Positions 5,362 to 5,369 of a stretch of 5,369 nucleotides of DNA are shown piece by piece. Position numbers and translations under genes: made by a program. This stretch comes from Spirochaetaceae bacterium. GTDB taxonomy: Bacteria > Spirochaetota > Spirochaetia > Treponematales > Breznakiellaceae. The stretch spans positions 1-5,369 of the forward strand of contig JAITGR010000074.1 in NCBI GenBank assembly GCA_031280455.1, written 5' to 3'. Under the pieces are notes generated by a model. That model had not been told where the DNA came from. It made no database searches and was given only the letters and a program-made list of their open reading frames with translations. Position 1 is the stretch's first letter; each line of letters begins with the position of its first letter.

Positions 5362-5369
5362 ACGGTACG

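Noticed and set aside
5200..5369. tRNA, tmRNA or group II intron end
   Set aside because: No cloverleaf with a GTTCRANNC arm, no CCA-proximal tmRNA end and no domain V sequence were found; the helices fit an omega RNA better.

Overview
Organism and setting. The window looks like chromosomal DNA from a GC-rich bacterium, most likely a spirochaete of the Treponema group. The tight minus-strand set of NifU-like protein, NusG-domain-II membrane protein, Gx-type transporter and RsmA suggests this, as does the degenerate leucine-rich-repeat/InlB-B-repeat surface protein. The assignment is inference from gene content; there is no rRNA gene to anchor it.

Layout. (1) Positions 1-902 (+) hold the 3' part of a large surface-type gene: LRRs, then an InlB/Listeria-Bacteroides repeat. 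It is broken by an in-frame TAG and, further on, by a 1-nt frameshift, so it reads as a pseudogene cut by the left edge. (2) Positions 909-937 are a perfect hairpin whose arms recur near the right side. (3) Positions 976-1959 (+) encode biotin synthase BioB, with a possible leaderless promoter. (4) Positions 4666 down to 1941 (-) are a four-gene operon: nifU-like, NusG-II protein, Gx/EcfT-like membrane protein and rsmA. Its genes are 5-13 nt apart or overlap, and rsmA overlaps the end of bioB tail to tail by 19 bp. The Gx gene carries an in-frame 18-bp minisatellite between its two membrane halves. (5) Positions 4850-5112 are non-coding and filled with six or seven back-to-back perfect palindromes. 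(6) From about 5200 to the right edge there is a dense series of RNA-like helices with no ORF. I read it as a HEARO/omega RNA, the guide RNA of an IscB/IsrB transposon element whose protein gene would start at or just beyond the edge.

How the genes work together. BioB makes biotin from dethiobiotin. The minus-strand operon mixes Fe-S cluster delivery (NifU-like, which could serve Fe-S enzymes such as BioB), a putative membrane transport pair (NusG-II plus Gx) and 16S rRNA dimethylation (RsmA). The right end is accessory: a palindrome-rich intergenic tract that appears to have received an RNA-guided mobile element. The omega-RNA interpretation is the most notable item and needs the sequence to the right of the window to be settled.
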